Under the pieces are notes generated by a model. That model saw only the letters and a list, made by a program, of their open reading frames with translations. It was not told where the DNA came from and did not search any database. A DNA stretch of 64,000 bases from Gracilimonas sp017641085 (GTDB taxonomy: Bacteria; Bacteroidota; Rhodothermia; Balneolales; Balneolaceae): assembly GCF_046115515.1 (NCBI RefSeq), contig NZ_CP175953.1; one strand, 5' to 3'. Shown piece after piece: positions 41,515 to 50,847 of this stretch (the stretch's first letter is position 1; the number at the start of each line of letters is the position of its first letter). The position numbers were made by a program, and so were the translations under genes.

Positions 41515-42167
41515 TACGAGCCACCCCATCCTTTTTCGCCGATAAGCGGTACAAATTTAAAATCAGCCAGTTCTTCACGCTCATATTCATTTTCGGAAAC
41601 CCGTGTTATGCGCAACATCATCTGCTTGGTGTCGTCCCCCACCGGAATTACTAACCGGCCGCCAATGGCCAATTGCTGTACGAGGTCGTCCGGCACAACG
41701 GGAGCTCCTGCAGTCACAACAATACCATCATAAGGCGCGTAGGTGGACCAACCCAATGTTCCATCACCCACTTTCAGCATGGCTCGATAACCTAATTCGT
41801 GAAGAGCTTCCTTCGCCCGGTGATAGAGCTCTTTGTGGCGTTCTACACTATATACATCCGCTCCAAGTTCACACAAAACCATACACTGGTAGCCGGAGCC
41901 CGTTCCGATTTCTAAAATCTTTTCGCCTTTCTCAATATTCAGCAATTCGGTTTGAGCTGCCACCGTGAAGGGCTGAGAGATGGTTTGGCCCATCCCGATT
42001 GGGAGAGCAGTGTCGTTATAGGCTTTGGTGTGCAGGGCGGTGTCAATCAATTTATGCCGCGGTATCTTCCCGATAGCCATTAACACACGCTCATCTTCGA
42101 TACCTTTTTTGCGTAGCGTTTCTACCAACTGCTTTCTTGGCCGGACAAATCTGCGATCTTCCTGCAA
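41514..42167 (-). CDS. pcm: Protein-L-isoaspartate O-methyltransferase
   Basis: Repairs isoaspartyl residues in aged proteins using S-adenosylmethionine; 217 residues. VLMAIGKIPRHKLI near residue 24 and the substrate motif PIGMGQTISQPFTVAAQTEL near 56 are typical. The SAM-binding motif is ILEIGTGSGYQCMVLCELGA near 84, followed by DGIVVTAGAPVVPDDLVQQL near 148. No signal peptide is seen, so it is cytoplasmic. It overlaps the DUF368 gene by at least one base. Confidence 0.94.
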   Translation of the reverse strand: MQEDRRFVRPRKQLVETLRKKGIEDERVLMAIGKIPRHKLIDTALHTKAYNDTALPIGMGQTISQPFTVAAQTELLNIEKGEKILEIGTGSGYQCMVLCELGADVYSVERHKELYHRAKEALHELGYRAMLKVGDGTLGWSTYAPYDGIVVTAGAPVVPDDLVQQLAIGGRLVIPVGDDTKQMMLRITRVSENEYEREELADFKFVPLIGEKGWGGS

Positions 42168-42309
42168 ACTAACTTCCCTTTTTGTTCCCTGTTTTGTCTT
42201 TAATCAAGTATAGGCATTTGGTGTAAAAAATGAGTTAATAAATTAGCTTTTAGTTTCACTTTCCCGTCAGTGCTGTTATTTTCTGCTGAACTTTCTTAAA
42301 CCTGACTTA

Positions 42310-43143
42310 ATGATCATCGCATTATTGCAAAACCTGACATGGGGCATCGACCCTGAAATCTTTTCCATTGGCCCTATTGCACCCCGTTGGTATGGGTTGA
42401 TGTTTGCCGGAGCTTTTGTTTCCGGCTATTTCTTTGGTGTGAAATTGTGGAAAGACGGTGGTCGTAAAGTCGAGGAAATGGAAAGTATTCTCACCTGGAT
42501 TTTAGTGGGAACCGTGATTGGTGCTCGCCTCGGCCACGTTATTTTTTATGATCCCTCCTATTATCTGCGGAATTTAGATCAGGTGCTGGCTATTTGGAAT
42601 GGCGGATTGGCAAGCCACGGTGCAGCCATCGGTATTATTGTGGCCATGTATTACCAGAGTAAAAAAGCCCCGAAAATGAGTTTCTGGTGGCTGGCTGACC
42701 GCGTTGTAATTCCCACAGCCGTGGGCGGTGCTTTTATCAGAACGGGAAATTTCTTCAATTCTGAAATTTACGGACATGCCACCGACGTCTCCTGGGGTAT
42801 TGTTTTCACCAACCTTCCCGGACCTGCCGGTACCATTCCACGCCACCCTACTATGTTGTATGAAGCTATTCTTTGCCTGCTCGTATTTGCGGTTCTTTGG
42901 TACATCTACAAAAAGTATAAAGCGCATCCACCCGAAGGTTCATTGTTTGGGATGTTTTTAATCCTGCTGTTCTCCGGTCGGTTCCTCCTGGAGTACACCA
43001 AAATTCCACAGGCTAATTTTGCCAGCGATTGGATCTTCAACATGGGACAGCTTCTCAGCATCCCCCTCGTTTTGATTGGTTTATACATCGTGCTTAAAAG
43101 AGTGGACTGGAGCAGCTATTCGACGTCTCCGGCAAATCCTTAG
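42310..43143 (+). CDS. lgt: Prolipoprotein diacylglyceryl transferase
   Basis: First enzyme of lipoprotein maturation, an inner-membrane protein of 277 residues. Diagnostic segments are IAPRWYGLMFAGAFVSGYFF near residue 24 and GLASHGAAIGIIVAMYYQSK near 99. The Lgt signature is GGAFIRTGNFFNSEIYGHAT near 139, and IPRHPTMLYEAILCLL near 176 contains the conserved HPTxLYE. Seven helices are visible. It would act on the lipoproteins predicted in this window. Its stop overlaps the stop of the convergent porin gene by 4 bases. Confidence 0.95.
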   Translation: MIIALLQNLTWGIDPEIFSIGPIAPRWYGLMFAGAFVSGYFFGVKLWKDGGRKVEEMESILTWILVGTVIGARLGHVIFYDPSYYLRNLDQVLAIWNGGLASHGAAIGIIVAMYYQSKKAPKMSFWWLADRVVIPTAVGGAFIRTGNFFNSEIYGHATDVSWGIVFTNLPGPAGTIPRHPTMLYEAILCLLVFAVLWYIYKKYKAHPPEGSLFGMFLILLFSGRFLLEYTKIPQANFASDWIFNMGQLLSIPLVLIGLYIVLKRVDWSSYSTSPANP

Positions 43144-44180
43144 AAGCCAATCTGGAAATTCATGGCAATACGGTGATTTTCCAGCTCAGCTTGTTCTGGT
43201 GGAAATATATAATTCAGCCTGATTTTCGTTTGCTCTGTGGGCAGATAGTTCAATGCGATCACAATCTCGTCGCTGTTTAGGGCAGGGATATCTTCTGATT
43301 GAAAACTATCCCAGCGCACTAAAAACTGTGCTTTTTCAAGAAATTTAAACCCGCCCGTTACCTGATACCCCATTATCGTATCATCAAATTCGCCGGACTG
43401 ATTGTAGTCAATCAATGCAGAAAGGAACTCTCCACCCATGATAAATCCGCTGTTCTCAACCCGTAAATCTCCTCCGAAAATAGCATACTCTCCATCTATG
43501 AAAGGGATCGTACCCGCGGCTATGGATTTATTATCTTGCTCACCATAGGATCCGTTTGCCCCTAAAGCTAGGTTGGTCCCGTCATTAAATTCAGCATTAA
43601 AAGATAACCGGCCGGCATAGTAGAAGGCATCGTTGTCATTGGGCTGCAGGTTGTTTCCATTGAACATCCCAAGAGAGTAGCCCAAACCCTGATCGAAGCG
43701 GCCATGCACCCTCACTCCGATATCCCGGTTTTCTGCCAACGCCTTAACTACCTGCGAGCGGCTCACAAAATCGAGATCCTGAGGACCTTTCAGAAACTCT
43801 GCACTAATCCCCGGTTTTTGGGCGCCGGCGGTTACATTAAATGCATTGTTTAAGCTATATCCAGCGGTAGCATCCAACAGAATGGGATTGTCGGCTGCAT
43901 CAAAATGAACTACATAGTTGAAGCCACCGTCCAGCTTTCCGCTTAGCTTTATTCGTGCGGTAGGAAGTGAGAAACTACGGGATGAAGCAGGTGACTGATC
44001 ATCAAAATCATACAAACCCTGAACCTGAACCAAGGCTCCCACAGACAGTGATTCATTTTTAAACAACTCTCGAAGTTCGTCCATAAAAGATGAATCGTCC
44101 TGTGCCACAGCTGAAAAGTTTAACAGGCTGAAGGTTACAGCCAGCAACAGAGTTGGAAAAAGCTTTTTTGAAGGTTTCAT
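43140..44180 (-). CDS. OprO/OprP-like outer-membrane porin
   Basis: A 346-residue beta-barrel protein with signal peptide MKPSKKLFPTLLLAVTFSLL, then NFSAVAQ. The family pattern of phosphate-selective porins O/P is seen in RIKLSGKLDGGFNYVVHFDA and AGAQKPGISAEFLKGPQDLD. DIGVRVHGRFDQGLGYSLGM and EIVIALNYLPTEQTKIRLNY also fit, as does a terminal phenylalanine in the barrel-insertion signal (IAMNFQIGF). Specificity for phosphate is not certain. It lies 19 bases downstream of a second porin gene on the same strand, so the two are probably expressed together. Confidence 0.84.
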   Translation of the reverse strand: MKPSKKLFPTLLLAVTFSLLNFSAVAQDDSSFMDELRELFKNESLSVGALVQVQGLYDFDDQSPASSRSFSLPTARIKLSGKLDGGFNYVVHFDAADNPILLDATAGYSLNNAFNVTAGAQKPGISAEFLKGPQDLDFVSRSQVVKALAENRDIGVRVHGRFDQGLGYSLGMFNGNNLQPNDNDAFYYAGRLSFNAEFNDGTNLALGANGSYGEQDNKSIAAGTIPFIDGEYAIFGGDLRVENSGFIMGGEFLSALIDYNQSGEFDDTIMGYQVTGGFKFLEKAQFLVRWDSFQSEDIPALNSDEIVIALNYLPTEQTKIRLNYIFPPEQAELENHRIAMNFQIGF

Positions 44181-44199
44181 AATAGATGTTGGTTATCGG

Positions 44200-45540
44200 T
44201 TAAAACCCAATTACAAGGCGGGCCCCAACAACAACGGCATCATCCAGCGTTGCATCAAGGCCGGGATTAAGAACATATTGGGCGTTTCCCTGAACCTGAA
44301 CATAATCATTTAACGCGAATTGATGCGTAAACTCAATATTGGTTTCTGCTTTTTCAGGTTTATAGCTATTCAGGTAGGTAACGCTTCGGTATTCAGGGCT
44401 TGCCATTGCATGAGCTACCGCTAAACCGGTTTGATCACCCGGGCGACCCGGTATCAACCCGTCAAAAACAAATCCACCACCTAAAAATCCATTCAGCATA
44501 TTAATGTCCGGATTCACAGCACCAGCTCTGAAAAAAGCCCTCAGGCTTCGTGGTGATGTTGATGTATTTGAAAATATCTCGTACTCCCCCAGTGCATAGA
44601 ACCCAAACTCCTGCTCCCTAAAACCGGTCACTTCCCAGGTACTTCGCTCATTACTGTAAAACCATCCCCCTATCGCAATTTTATTATTACCGACCACACC
44701 AGGATCCAGCATGTTCTGAAGGCGTGTAACCCGGTTTCGCATCTGCAGGCTGTTATCTCTCAGCGACTGAAACCCGATTTCCCCAATCACAAAAACTCCA
44801 TCCCGTTCCCGGAGGTAAATTTTTGTTCCTCTGGTATTGCCCGGATCGGATGGCACTCCGTCTAAAACAGCCGCCTGCATATACAACCCACTAAAGGGAT
44901 TTATTTTTAAACGAGCGGCAAGTGAGGTGTATGGAAAAGTGGATGGGCCAAGCACTCCGCTTAGCGCTATGGTAGGATCTAAGCCATGTGAGCTGTTCAG
45001 GAATAAAAGGCTGCTGTTCAGAACGTTAAACTCGGAGTTAATGTCATACAGCCCTAAGAGGATGGAGCTGTTGGCGAGAAAGAATTTTTTCTGCACCCAT
45101 ATTTCAAAAATACGCCAGGAGTTTTCGGCCTCAATGTTACTTATCCCCTGCAGGTCTCCGGCGAGTCCGCTGATGCTTCCGCCCTGATTCCCGATACCGT
45201 ACACATAAAAGGTTGTGCCCGAAAGCCCAAGCGGAAGCTGATCGAAGTTTACCTGCATGTTTACATCAATGTTATCAAAATAACGGATACCGGTCTCATT
45301 CCCTCCGGCTACATTTCCGAATAAATCTCCGGTGTAACTTACACTGACTTCAAACGGACTGGCCGCATTCTCTTCTGCTTGTTGAGCAAATATTCCTGCC
45401 GTTTGCAGAAATAAAATAAGAGTGAATAATAATCCGGATTTGCCGAGAGATGCTAGTTGAGTAATCAAGCTTTTTGCTGGTTTGTGAACTTTTGAAGAAT
45501 CATCTTTTTCAATGTGATTAGTGGATTGATCATTCACCAC
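44200..45540 (-). CDS. OprB-like carbohydrate porin
   Basis: A 446-residue outer-membrane protein related to OprB carbohydrate-selective porins. The core includes VSVSYTGDLFGNVAGGNETG, FYVYGIGNQGGSISGLAGDL, NIEAENSWRIFEIWVQKKFF and GLYDINSEFNVLNSSLLFLN; it ends VVVGARLVIGF with a terminal aromatic. The N-terminus is long: about 35 charged residues precede the signal sequence (GLLFTLILFLQTAGIFA, then QQ). The annotated ATG may therefore be too far upstream; a TTG in the middle of LITQLASL could serve instead. The substrate is unknown. Confidence 0.85.
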   Translation of the reverse strand: MVNDQSTNHIEKDDSSKVHKPAKSLITQLASLGKSGLLFTLILFLQTAGIFAQQAEENAASPFEVSVSYTGDLFGNVAGGNETGIRYFDNIDVNMQVNFDQLPLGLSGTTFYVYGIGNQGGSISGLAGDLQGISNIEAENSWRIFEIWVQKKFFLANSSILLGLYDINSEFNVLNSSLLFLNSSHGLDPTIALSGVLGPSTFPYTSLAARLKINPFSGLYMQAAVLDGVPSDPGNTRGTKIYLRERDGVFVIGEIGFQSLRDNSLQMRNRVTRLQNMLDPGVVGNNKIAIGGWFYSNERSTWEVTGFREQEFGFYALGEYEIFSNTSTSPRSLRAFFRAGAVNPDINMLNGFLGGGFVFDGLIPGRPGDQTGLAVAHAMASPEYRSVTYLNSYKPEKAETNIEFTHQFALNDYVQVQGNAQYVLNPGLDATLDDAVVVGARLVIGF

Positions 45541-45642
45541 CCCACTATCTTTATTTTGACTGTCTTTAAACTGTCAGGAATTACAAGGTTGCCTAGGGAA
45601 TCAATGGCCTGATTTCTATCTTTGCCGTCCTAATATAGAATT

Positions 45643-46392
45643 ATGGAATTACTCTCGCTCCCCATCACCAAAGTTTTTTTGTATGCGCTGCTCACGGCGG
45701 TTACTACCGGCTTGGGAGCTCTGCCTTTCTTTTTTATCAAGGATATTTCTCCTTCCCTGTTGGGTAAATCCAATGCCGCTGCTTCCGGGTTGATGCTCGC
45801 CGCCAGTTTCAGCCTTATCATGGAAGGGTATGACATCGACCAATGGATGACACTAGGCGGGATGCTGGGCGGCGTGATTTTGGTGGTATTAGCCAATCGA
45901 TGGATGGAGGGCCGAACGGAGGTCGGCGTTGAAGATCTTCTTACCGGAAAGCGCAAACAGATGCTGCTTTTCCTGGGTATCATGACCGTTCACTCCTTTG
46001 CTGAGGGAGTGAGTGTGGGCGTTTCGTTTGCCAACACGATGGAGTTTGGAGTCTTCATCGCTATCGCTATTGCTGTGCATAACATCCCGGAGGGATTGGC
46101 TATCAGCCTGGTTATGGTTCCTCAGGGAACTTCAGCTTTTAAGGCTGTGCTTTGGAGTATTTTTTCGAGCCTGCCCCAACCGTTAATGGCTATCCCCGCT
46201 TTCCTGTTTGTTGAGGTTTTTAAAGAATACCTTCCCTTCGGCCTGGGCTTTGCCGCCGGGGCCATGATCTGGATGGTTTTTGCTGACCTGATTCCTGAGG
46301 CACTTGAACAGTGTTCTCCCAAAAAAGTTGGGCTTTGGGTTACACTGGCTATCCTTGCCATGAGTGCTTTCCAGATTCTAATCGGCCATTAG
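45643..46392 (+). CDS. ZIP-family metal transporter
   Basis: A 249-residue inner-membrane transporter of divalent metal (zinc or iron) into the cytoplasm. Helix IV contains MTVHSFAEGVSVGVSFANTM near residue 111, and helix V contains IAVHNIPEGLAISLVMVPQG near 144, the H-x-x-E-G and HNIPEG metal-binding motifs. Seven to eight helices fit the family, and helix VII has GAMIWMVFADLIPEAL. It lies about 100 bases from the divergent OprB-like gene. A TATCTTTG sequence at 45617-45624 resembles a -7 element but lacks a correctly spaced -33 box. Confidence 0.9.
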   Translation: MELLSLPITKVFLYALLTAVTTGLGALPFFFIKDISPSLLGKSNAAASGLMLAASFSLIMEGYDIDQWMTLGGMLGGVILVVLANRWMEGRTEVGVEDLLTGKRKQMLLFLGIMTVHSFAEGVSVGVSFANTMEFGVFIAIAIAVHNIPEGLAISLVMVPQGTSAFKAVLWSIFSSLPQPLMAIPAFLFVEVFKEYLPFGLGFAAGAMIWMVFADLIPEALEQCSPKKVGLWVTLAILAMSAFQILIGH

Positions 46393-46551
46393 TTTTCATT
46401 GAATAACAGCCCTTGAACAGCCTTCCGTTACTATCTAAGGATCACTTATCCGTAAATTTCATTTACATTCTTTTTTAAGTTTTTTTCAAAGCCTGAATTG
46501 TTCATTTCGTATTTTAGATGAAATAAATTTTCAAGCTTTTTCTTTAAGACA

Positions 46552-47817
46552 TTGAACTTTAGGCACACCCTGCTCTTACTTTTTTTACTGACCCCCATAT
46601 GTTCACTCGCACAATCGGAGACCACTGACGTTCCTGAGGAGAAGCAAACCCTCAATGTGTATTTAGATTGCCGGGGGTGTAACGGAAGTTATGTTCGTTC
46701 TGAAGTGAATTTCATTAATTTTGTGCGCGATCAATCGGATGCCGAAGTTCACCTTCTGGTAACCCTTCAGCAAACAGGAAGCGGCGGCTGGGAGCATACC
46801 CTGAATTTTATGGGGCAGGGTTTTATCGAGGATAAATCTCAAATCCTCACTTTTGTGAGCCCTAAATCAGATACTAACGACGAAATGCGCCGACGCCTCG
46901 TAAAGCACGTGAAACTGGGACTGGTTTATTTCCTTGCCGGACGTGAAGTTCTTTCTGATCTGAACGTAAATTTTTCCGGATCCTTAAGCGAAAGTACCGT
47001 AATAAGTGAAGCCGATCCCTGGAACAGTTGGGTGTTTCGGGTGAGAGCCAGCACCGACTTTGACGGTGAGCAGTCGCAGGGCAACCTCAGGCTAAACGGA
47101 AATGTTGATGCACGCCGTATTACCGACCAGTGGAAAATCAATTTCAATTATAATCAGAATTACCGGCGTCGCAGTTTTACTTCTGAAGACAGCACCGGAA
47201 AAGAAACAACGGATATTTACATCACAGAGAACCAAAGGTTTTTTGGCTTGCAGGCCTTTAGCTTAGGGGATCACTGGACGGTAGGTGCCTATCAGCGGGC
47301 CGAGTCATCAACCCAGAATAACATTGATTTAAGTATTGGGGCAACACCCTCCATCGAGTACAGCCTGTTCCCTTACAGAGAGCATAACCGACGAGAGGTA
47401 ACCTTCCGATATGGTATTCTCGGATCTTATTATGATTACAGCGAAACCACCATTTTCAACAAAGACGAGGAGTTCTTATGGAGACAGGAGCTGACGATCA
47501 GAACAGATTTCACGCAGCCCTGGGGTGGTATTTATGGCTGGCTTGATGCCGGAAATTACATGCACGACTTCAGCAAAAACCGAGTCAATATGGGGTTCCG
47601 GGTAAATATGAGAATCGTACGTGGGCTCTCCATTTTCTTTTCCGCACGATACTCTTTGATCAACGATCAGCTGAGTCTGCCCGCCGGCGATTTAACCGAG
47701 GAAGAACGACTGCTTAATTTATCCCAACAAGCCACCTCATATGAATACGGTGGCTCATTCGGGTTTGAGTTCAACTTCGGCTCTGTTTATAACAACGTGA
47801 TTAACCCACGCTTCTAA
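46552..47817 (+). CDS. Exported beta-rich protein of unknown function (probable outer-membrane barrel)
   Basis: A 421-residue exported protein. The likely start is the TTG at 46552, followed by a signal peptide (NFRHTLLLLFLLTPICSLAQ). The N-terminal domain has a conserved LDCRGCNGSYVRSEVNFINF and VHLLVTLQQTGSGGWEHTLN. I have seen this pattern in other Bacteroidota hypothetical proteins but cannot name a family. The rest (about residues 150-421) is strand-rich with a terminal aromatic, suggesting a 10-12 strand barrel. It converges with the MscS gene, with a 4-base overlap at the stops. Confidence 0.78.
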   Translation: MNFRHTLLLLFLLTPICSLAQSETTDVPEEKQTLNVYLDCRGCNGSYVRSEVNFINFVRDQSDAEVHLLVTLQQTGSGGWEHTLNFMGQGFIEDKSQILTFVSPKSDTNDEMRRRLVKHVKLGLVYFLAGREVLSDLNVNFSGSLSESTVISEADPWNSWVFRVRASTDFDGEQSQGNLRLNGNVDARRITDQWKINFNYNQNYRRRSFTSEDSTGKETTDIYITENQRFFGLQAFSLGDHWTVGAYQRAESSTQNNIDLSIGATPSIEYSLFPYREHNRREVTFRYGILGSYYDYSETTIFNKDEEFLWRQELTIRTDFTQPWGGIYGWLDAGNYMHDFSKNRVNMGFRVNMRIVRGLSIFFSARYSLINDQLSLPAGDLTEEERLLNLSQQATSYEYGGSFGFEFNFGSVYNNVINPRF

Positions 47818-48710
47818 GCGTTACTTCCATTGTTAACCATGGAGGCATTCAGTTTTTCTCCACCTCTGATTCCGAAATCCAGCGTTCGGATCGGGTATGG
47901 AATCATAATGTCGTTCTTATCAAATGCTTTTTTCAGCGCAATAATCGCTTCACTTTGAGCACCCCAATATTGAGGCAGCTTTTCGAATGCTATCCAGAAG
48001 CGAATTTTAAAGTTTACCGAACTACCGCCAAACTCATCAAAATAGAGCTCAACATCTTTTGATGTGTCTCTCATATCCAGTTGTTCGATGGCTTCAATGG
48101 CTACTTCCCGTGCTTTTTCAAGGTCATCTCCATAGGAAACACCGCAGGCCAAGTCTATTCTTCGCTCTCCGTTCTTGGTATAGTTTACAAATGGGTTTTC
48201 GTACACCACTTTATTGGGCACATAAATTATTTGTCCCTGTGGGGTGCGTATAACCGTATTTCTCAGATTTAACTTCTCTACGGTTCCAAATAGGTCGTTG
48301 GTTTCTATGATATCACCTATTCCAAATGGGTGGCGAACCGATAACAATACGCCCGAAATAAAATTCGAGGCGATATCCTGAAAGGCAAAACCTAAAGCCA
48401 GTCCAATAATACCTGCACCGGCAAGCAAGCTGGTTACCATACCATCCAGGTTCAGAATACTAAGCGCAATAAATACCCCGATACCAATTACCAAAACTCC
48501 CAATACGGTTTGGGCTAATCCAGTTACAGTTTTGTTGGTCGTAACTTTGGAAAGTACTTTGCCAACAAATTTCCGTATCCCCTTGGCTATGGCATAAAAA
48601 ACGATGACGACCAGTAACGCTACTGCAAGGTTTGGCAGCATCTCGATGATGGTAGTCAACCATTCTTCTACTTTTCCGGTTACTAATTCGTAAATATTTC
48701 CTATTTCCAT
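47814..48710 (-). CDS. Small-conductance mechanosensitive channel (MscS family)
   Basis: A 298-residue tension-gated channel that releases solutes on hypo-osmotic shock. Three N-terminal helices (about 25-110) are followed by the pore-lining TM3 with AGAGIIGLALGFAFQDIASN near residue 97. The family signature GVLLSVRHPFGIGDIIETND follows near 120. The cytoplasmic beta and alpha/beta domains occupy residues 130-280, ending DIMIPYPIRTLDFG. It starts 113 bases from the divergent peroxiredoxin-like gene. Confidence 0.93.
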   Translation of the reverse strand: MEIGNIYELVTGKVEEWLTTIIEMLPNLAVALLVVIVFYAIAKGIRKFVGKVLSKVTTNKTVTGLAQTVLGVLVIGIGVFIALSILNLDGMVTSLLAGAGIIGLALGFAFQDIASNFISGVLLSVRHPFGIGDIIETNDLFGTVEKLNLRNTVIRTPQGQIIYVPNKVVYENPFVNYTKNGERRIDLACGVSYGDDLEKAREVAIEAIEQLDMRDTSKDVELYFDEFGGSSVNFKIRFWIAFEKLPQYWGAQSEAIIALKKAFDKNDIMIPYPIRTLDFGIRGGEKLNASMVNNGSNA

Positions 48711-48823
48711 TTGTTCTAACTTGTTTTCTGTTATGATCTTATGCTATCATGAAGGAGATTGAGTAAGAAATTGTTCCATTCAGGTCGTCTTTAAAGAAAT
48801 ATTAACCCAACTAACGGTAGTTC

Positions 48824-49459
48824 ATGAATTTTTACCTTAAAACAACCTTCGCAGCATTCATTATATCTTTTCTATTCGTGCCTTTTCTTCAGGCTCAGGA
48901 TTATGCCGCCAGCGCCAATGCAGTAACACCACTGCTGATCAGCTCAGAAATCCCGGATGTCACCGTCAAGAATATTGATGGCGAGACTGTCAGTCTCCGT
49001 GATAAAGTGTACGAACAGCCTTCCATATTGGTTTTTTACCGAGGCGGCTGGTGCCCTTATTGCAGCCGACATCTTGCTGACCTTAAAAAAATTGAAGATG
49101 ATTTATATGAAATCGGGTATCAGATTTTAGCTATCAGCCCGGATCGTCCCGAAAAACTGAGGGCCACGCTCAATGAAAACGAATTGGGATATACCCTGCT
49201 CTCCGACAGCCCTATGAATGCAACCAAAGCCTTCGGTTTAGCTTTTAAGGTTGATCCTGAAACTGTTGAGAGATATAAGTCTGTAGGTATTGACCTTGAA
49301 GGAGATTCAGGGTATGATCACCATCTGCTACCGGCCCCGGCTGTTTACATTGTAAATACCGATGGGATAGTCCGGTTCAATTATGTGAATCCAAATTACA
49401 AAGAGCGTATTGATGGCGATGTATTACTTACCGCAGCTAAAGCCTATTACGAAGAATAA
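48824..49459 (+). CDS. Exported peroxiredoxin-like (AhpC/TSA) protein
   Basis: A 211-residue thioredoxin-fold protein with a signal peptide (MNFYLKTTFAAFIISFLFVP, then FLQAQ). The active site is VFYRGGWCPYCSRHLADLKK near residue 71; both cysteines of CPYC are present, as in the PRX-like group 2. AISPDRPEKLRATLNENELG and YTLLSDSPMNATKAFGLAFK follow the AhpC/TSA fold. It probably reduces peroxides or disulphides in the periplasm. The reductant is unknown. The metallopeptidase gene starts 16 bases downstream. Confidence 0.88.
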   Translation: MNFYLKTTFAAFIISFLFVPFLQAQDYAASANAVTPLLISSEIPDVTVKNIDGETVSLRDKVYEQPSILVFYRGGWCPYCSRHLADLKKIEDDLYEIGYQILAISPDRPEKLRATLNENELGYTLLSDSPMNATKAFGLAFKVDPETVERYKSVGIDLEGDSGYDHHLLPAPAVYIVNTDGIVRFNYVNPNYKERIDGDVLLTAAKAYYEE

Positions 49460-49475
49460 GCAAGGCAACTGTTGA

Positions 49476-50204
49476 ATGGCCGGGCATAAACTGTACAGTA
49501 AAAGTGAATTGGAGGTATCCGGCCTTAAGGTTGTTGTACTTCGGAAAAATGTTAAAAACTTAAACCTTCGGGTTTATCCTGCCGAACGCCGGGTAAGGAT
49601 TTCCGTCCCCCGGCGTATTTCTGATTGGGAAGTAGCAACCTTTGTTGAAGACAAGCTTCCATGGATTCATAAACACCTGTCCAACTACCGGAAAAAACCT
49701 AAGCCCCGACCGCAAGACTATACCACCGGTGAGCTACACCCTGTTTGGGGAAAGAACCTTGAGCTGGTTGTAGTTGAAAGAAATAAACCACCGGAGGTTT
49801 TGGTGGATGGTACTAAACTAAAGTTATTCGTCCGCCCCGGCACCGTTCAACAAAAGAGAGCTTCTGTACTGAAAGAATGGTACCGGGAGGAATTAAAGCA
49901 AAAAATTCCTGAGCTTATCGAGAAATGGGAGCCTGAAATGGGTGTAAAGGTGGAAGAGTTTGGAGTGAAGCTCATGAAAACCCGGTGGGGAACCTGTAAC
50001 ATTCGTGCCCGCAGAATTTGGTTAAACCTGGAGTTAGCCAAAAAAAGGCCGGAACTGCTGGAGTATGTAATTGTCCATGAGATGGTGCATTTGCTGGAAC
50101 GCCTGCACAACAAACGATTTTACGGTTTCATGAGCCGTTTCTTGCCCAACTGGAAATCCCTTAAAAACGAACTGAATGGCAAGTCTCAAATCTCGGATTG
50201 CTAA
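49476..50204 (+). CDS. YgjP-like metallopeptidase
   Basis: A 242-residue protein of the YgjP/DUF45 family of zinc metallopeptidase-like proteins. The motif LMKTRWGTCNIRARRIWLNL near residue 167 is followed by the zinc site YVIVHEMVHLLERLHNKRFY near 195, with HEMVH and a third ligand histidine (HNKRF). The N-terminal part (RISVPRRISDWEVATFVEDK) is the usual YgjP region. There is no signal peptide. The physiological substrate is not known. It follows the peroxiredoxin-like gene by 16 bases and may be co-transcribed. Confidence 0.86.
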   Translation: MAGHKLYSKSELEVSGLKVVVLRKNVKNLNLRVYPAERRVRISVPRRISDWEVATFVEDKLPWIHKHLSNYRKKPKPRPQDYTTGELHPVWGKNLELVVVERNKPPEVLVDGTKLKLFVRPGTVQQKRASVLKEWYREELKQKIPELIEKWEPEMGVKVEEFGVKLMKTRWGTCNIRARRIWLNLELAKKRPELLEYVIVHEMVHLLERLHNKRFYGFMSRFLPNWKSLKNELNGKSQISDC

Positions 50205-50280
50205 ACTCTTTGCAGGCTGAATTTTTTTCGAAGGTTTTTTCACTTGCTGGCATCTAAGTAAGTGAACCCAAAATTATATC

Positions 50281-50286
50281 AGGAGA
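50281..50286 (+). promoter_or_regulatory. Strong ribosome-binding site before the Spy-like gene
   Basis: AGGAGA lies six bases upstream of the ATG at 50293. Good Shine-Dalgarno sequences are rare in this window, so this gene is probably well translated. Confidence 0.75.
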
Positions 50287-50292
50287 TATATC

Positions 50293-50784
50293 ATGAAAAC
50301 CTTAGTTAAATCTTTCGCTATTACTGCTTTGTTGTTGAGCTTATCGGTGAGTGCCATCGGGCAACAACGATTTAAGAATCCTGACCGAGATCGTGGAGAA
50401 CGCGTAGAACGATTTCAGCAAAAACGAAATGCCCAAGGCCAGCAACATCAGCGGGTCATGGCCATGCTTGACCTCAGTGATGAGCAAAAAGAACAGATTC
50501 AGGGAATTCACCTGAATGGACAAAAAGAAATGCTTCCGCTGAAAACTCAGCTTCAGGAAGCTCATGCCAAGCTTCGCACACTTACCGTAGCTAATGAGTA
50601 TGATGAGACCGAAGTTCAGGAAGTAATTAGTGAAATTTCTGACCTGAACAAAACCATGCTCACAAACCGGGTAGAACACCGGCAACAAATCCGCGAACTA
50701 CTCACCGATGATCAGCGCGTAAAGTTTGATAATCTGCATCTGCGCATGCAAAAACGATTTTCCCGCATGGGAGCAAACCGTTAG
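50293..50784 (+). CDS. Spy/CpxP-like periplasmic LTxxQ protein
   Basis: A 163-residue periplasmic helical protein. The signal peptide is MKTLVKSFAITALLLSLSVS, then AIGQ. LDLSDEQKEQIQGIHLNGQK near residue 58 and LLTDDQRVKFDNLHLRMQKR near residue 137 are the two LTxxQ-type repeats of Spy, CpxP and CnrX-like proteins. Such proteins chaperone periplasmic proteins or sense metals. It lies 63 bases upstream of an ECF sigma gene whose transcript also encodes an anchored LTxxQ protein, so all four may act in one envelope-stress or metal response. Confidence 0.84.
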   Translation: MKTLVKSFAITALLLSLSVSAIGQQRFKNPDRDRGERVERFQQKRNAQGQQHQRVMAMLDLSDEQKEQIQGIHLNGQKEMLPLKTQLQEAHAKLRTLTVANEYDETEVQEVISEISDLNKTMLTNRVEHRQQIRELLTDDQRVKFDNLHLRMQKRFSRMGANR

Positions 50785-50847
50785 TAAGTAGCTTTGAATG
50801 CGGGGATTGATTTCCCTGCATTTTATTTAAGCCTTTTGGTAACTATA

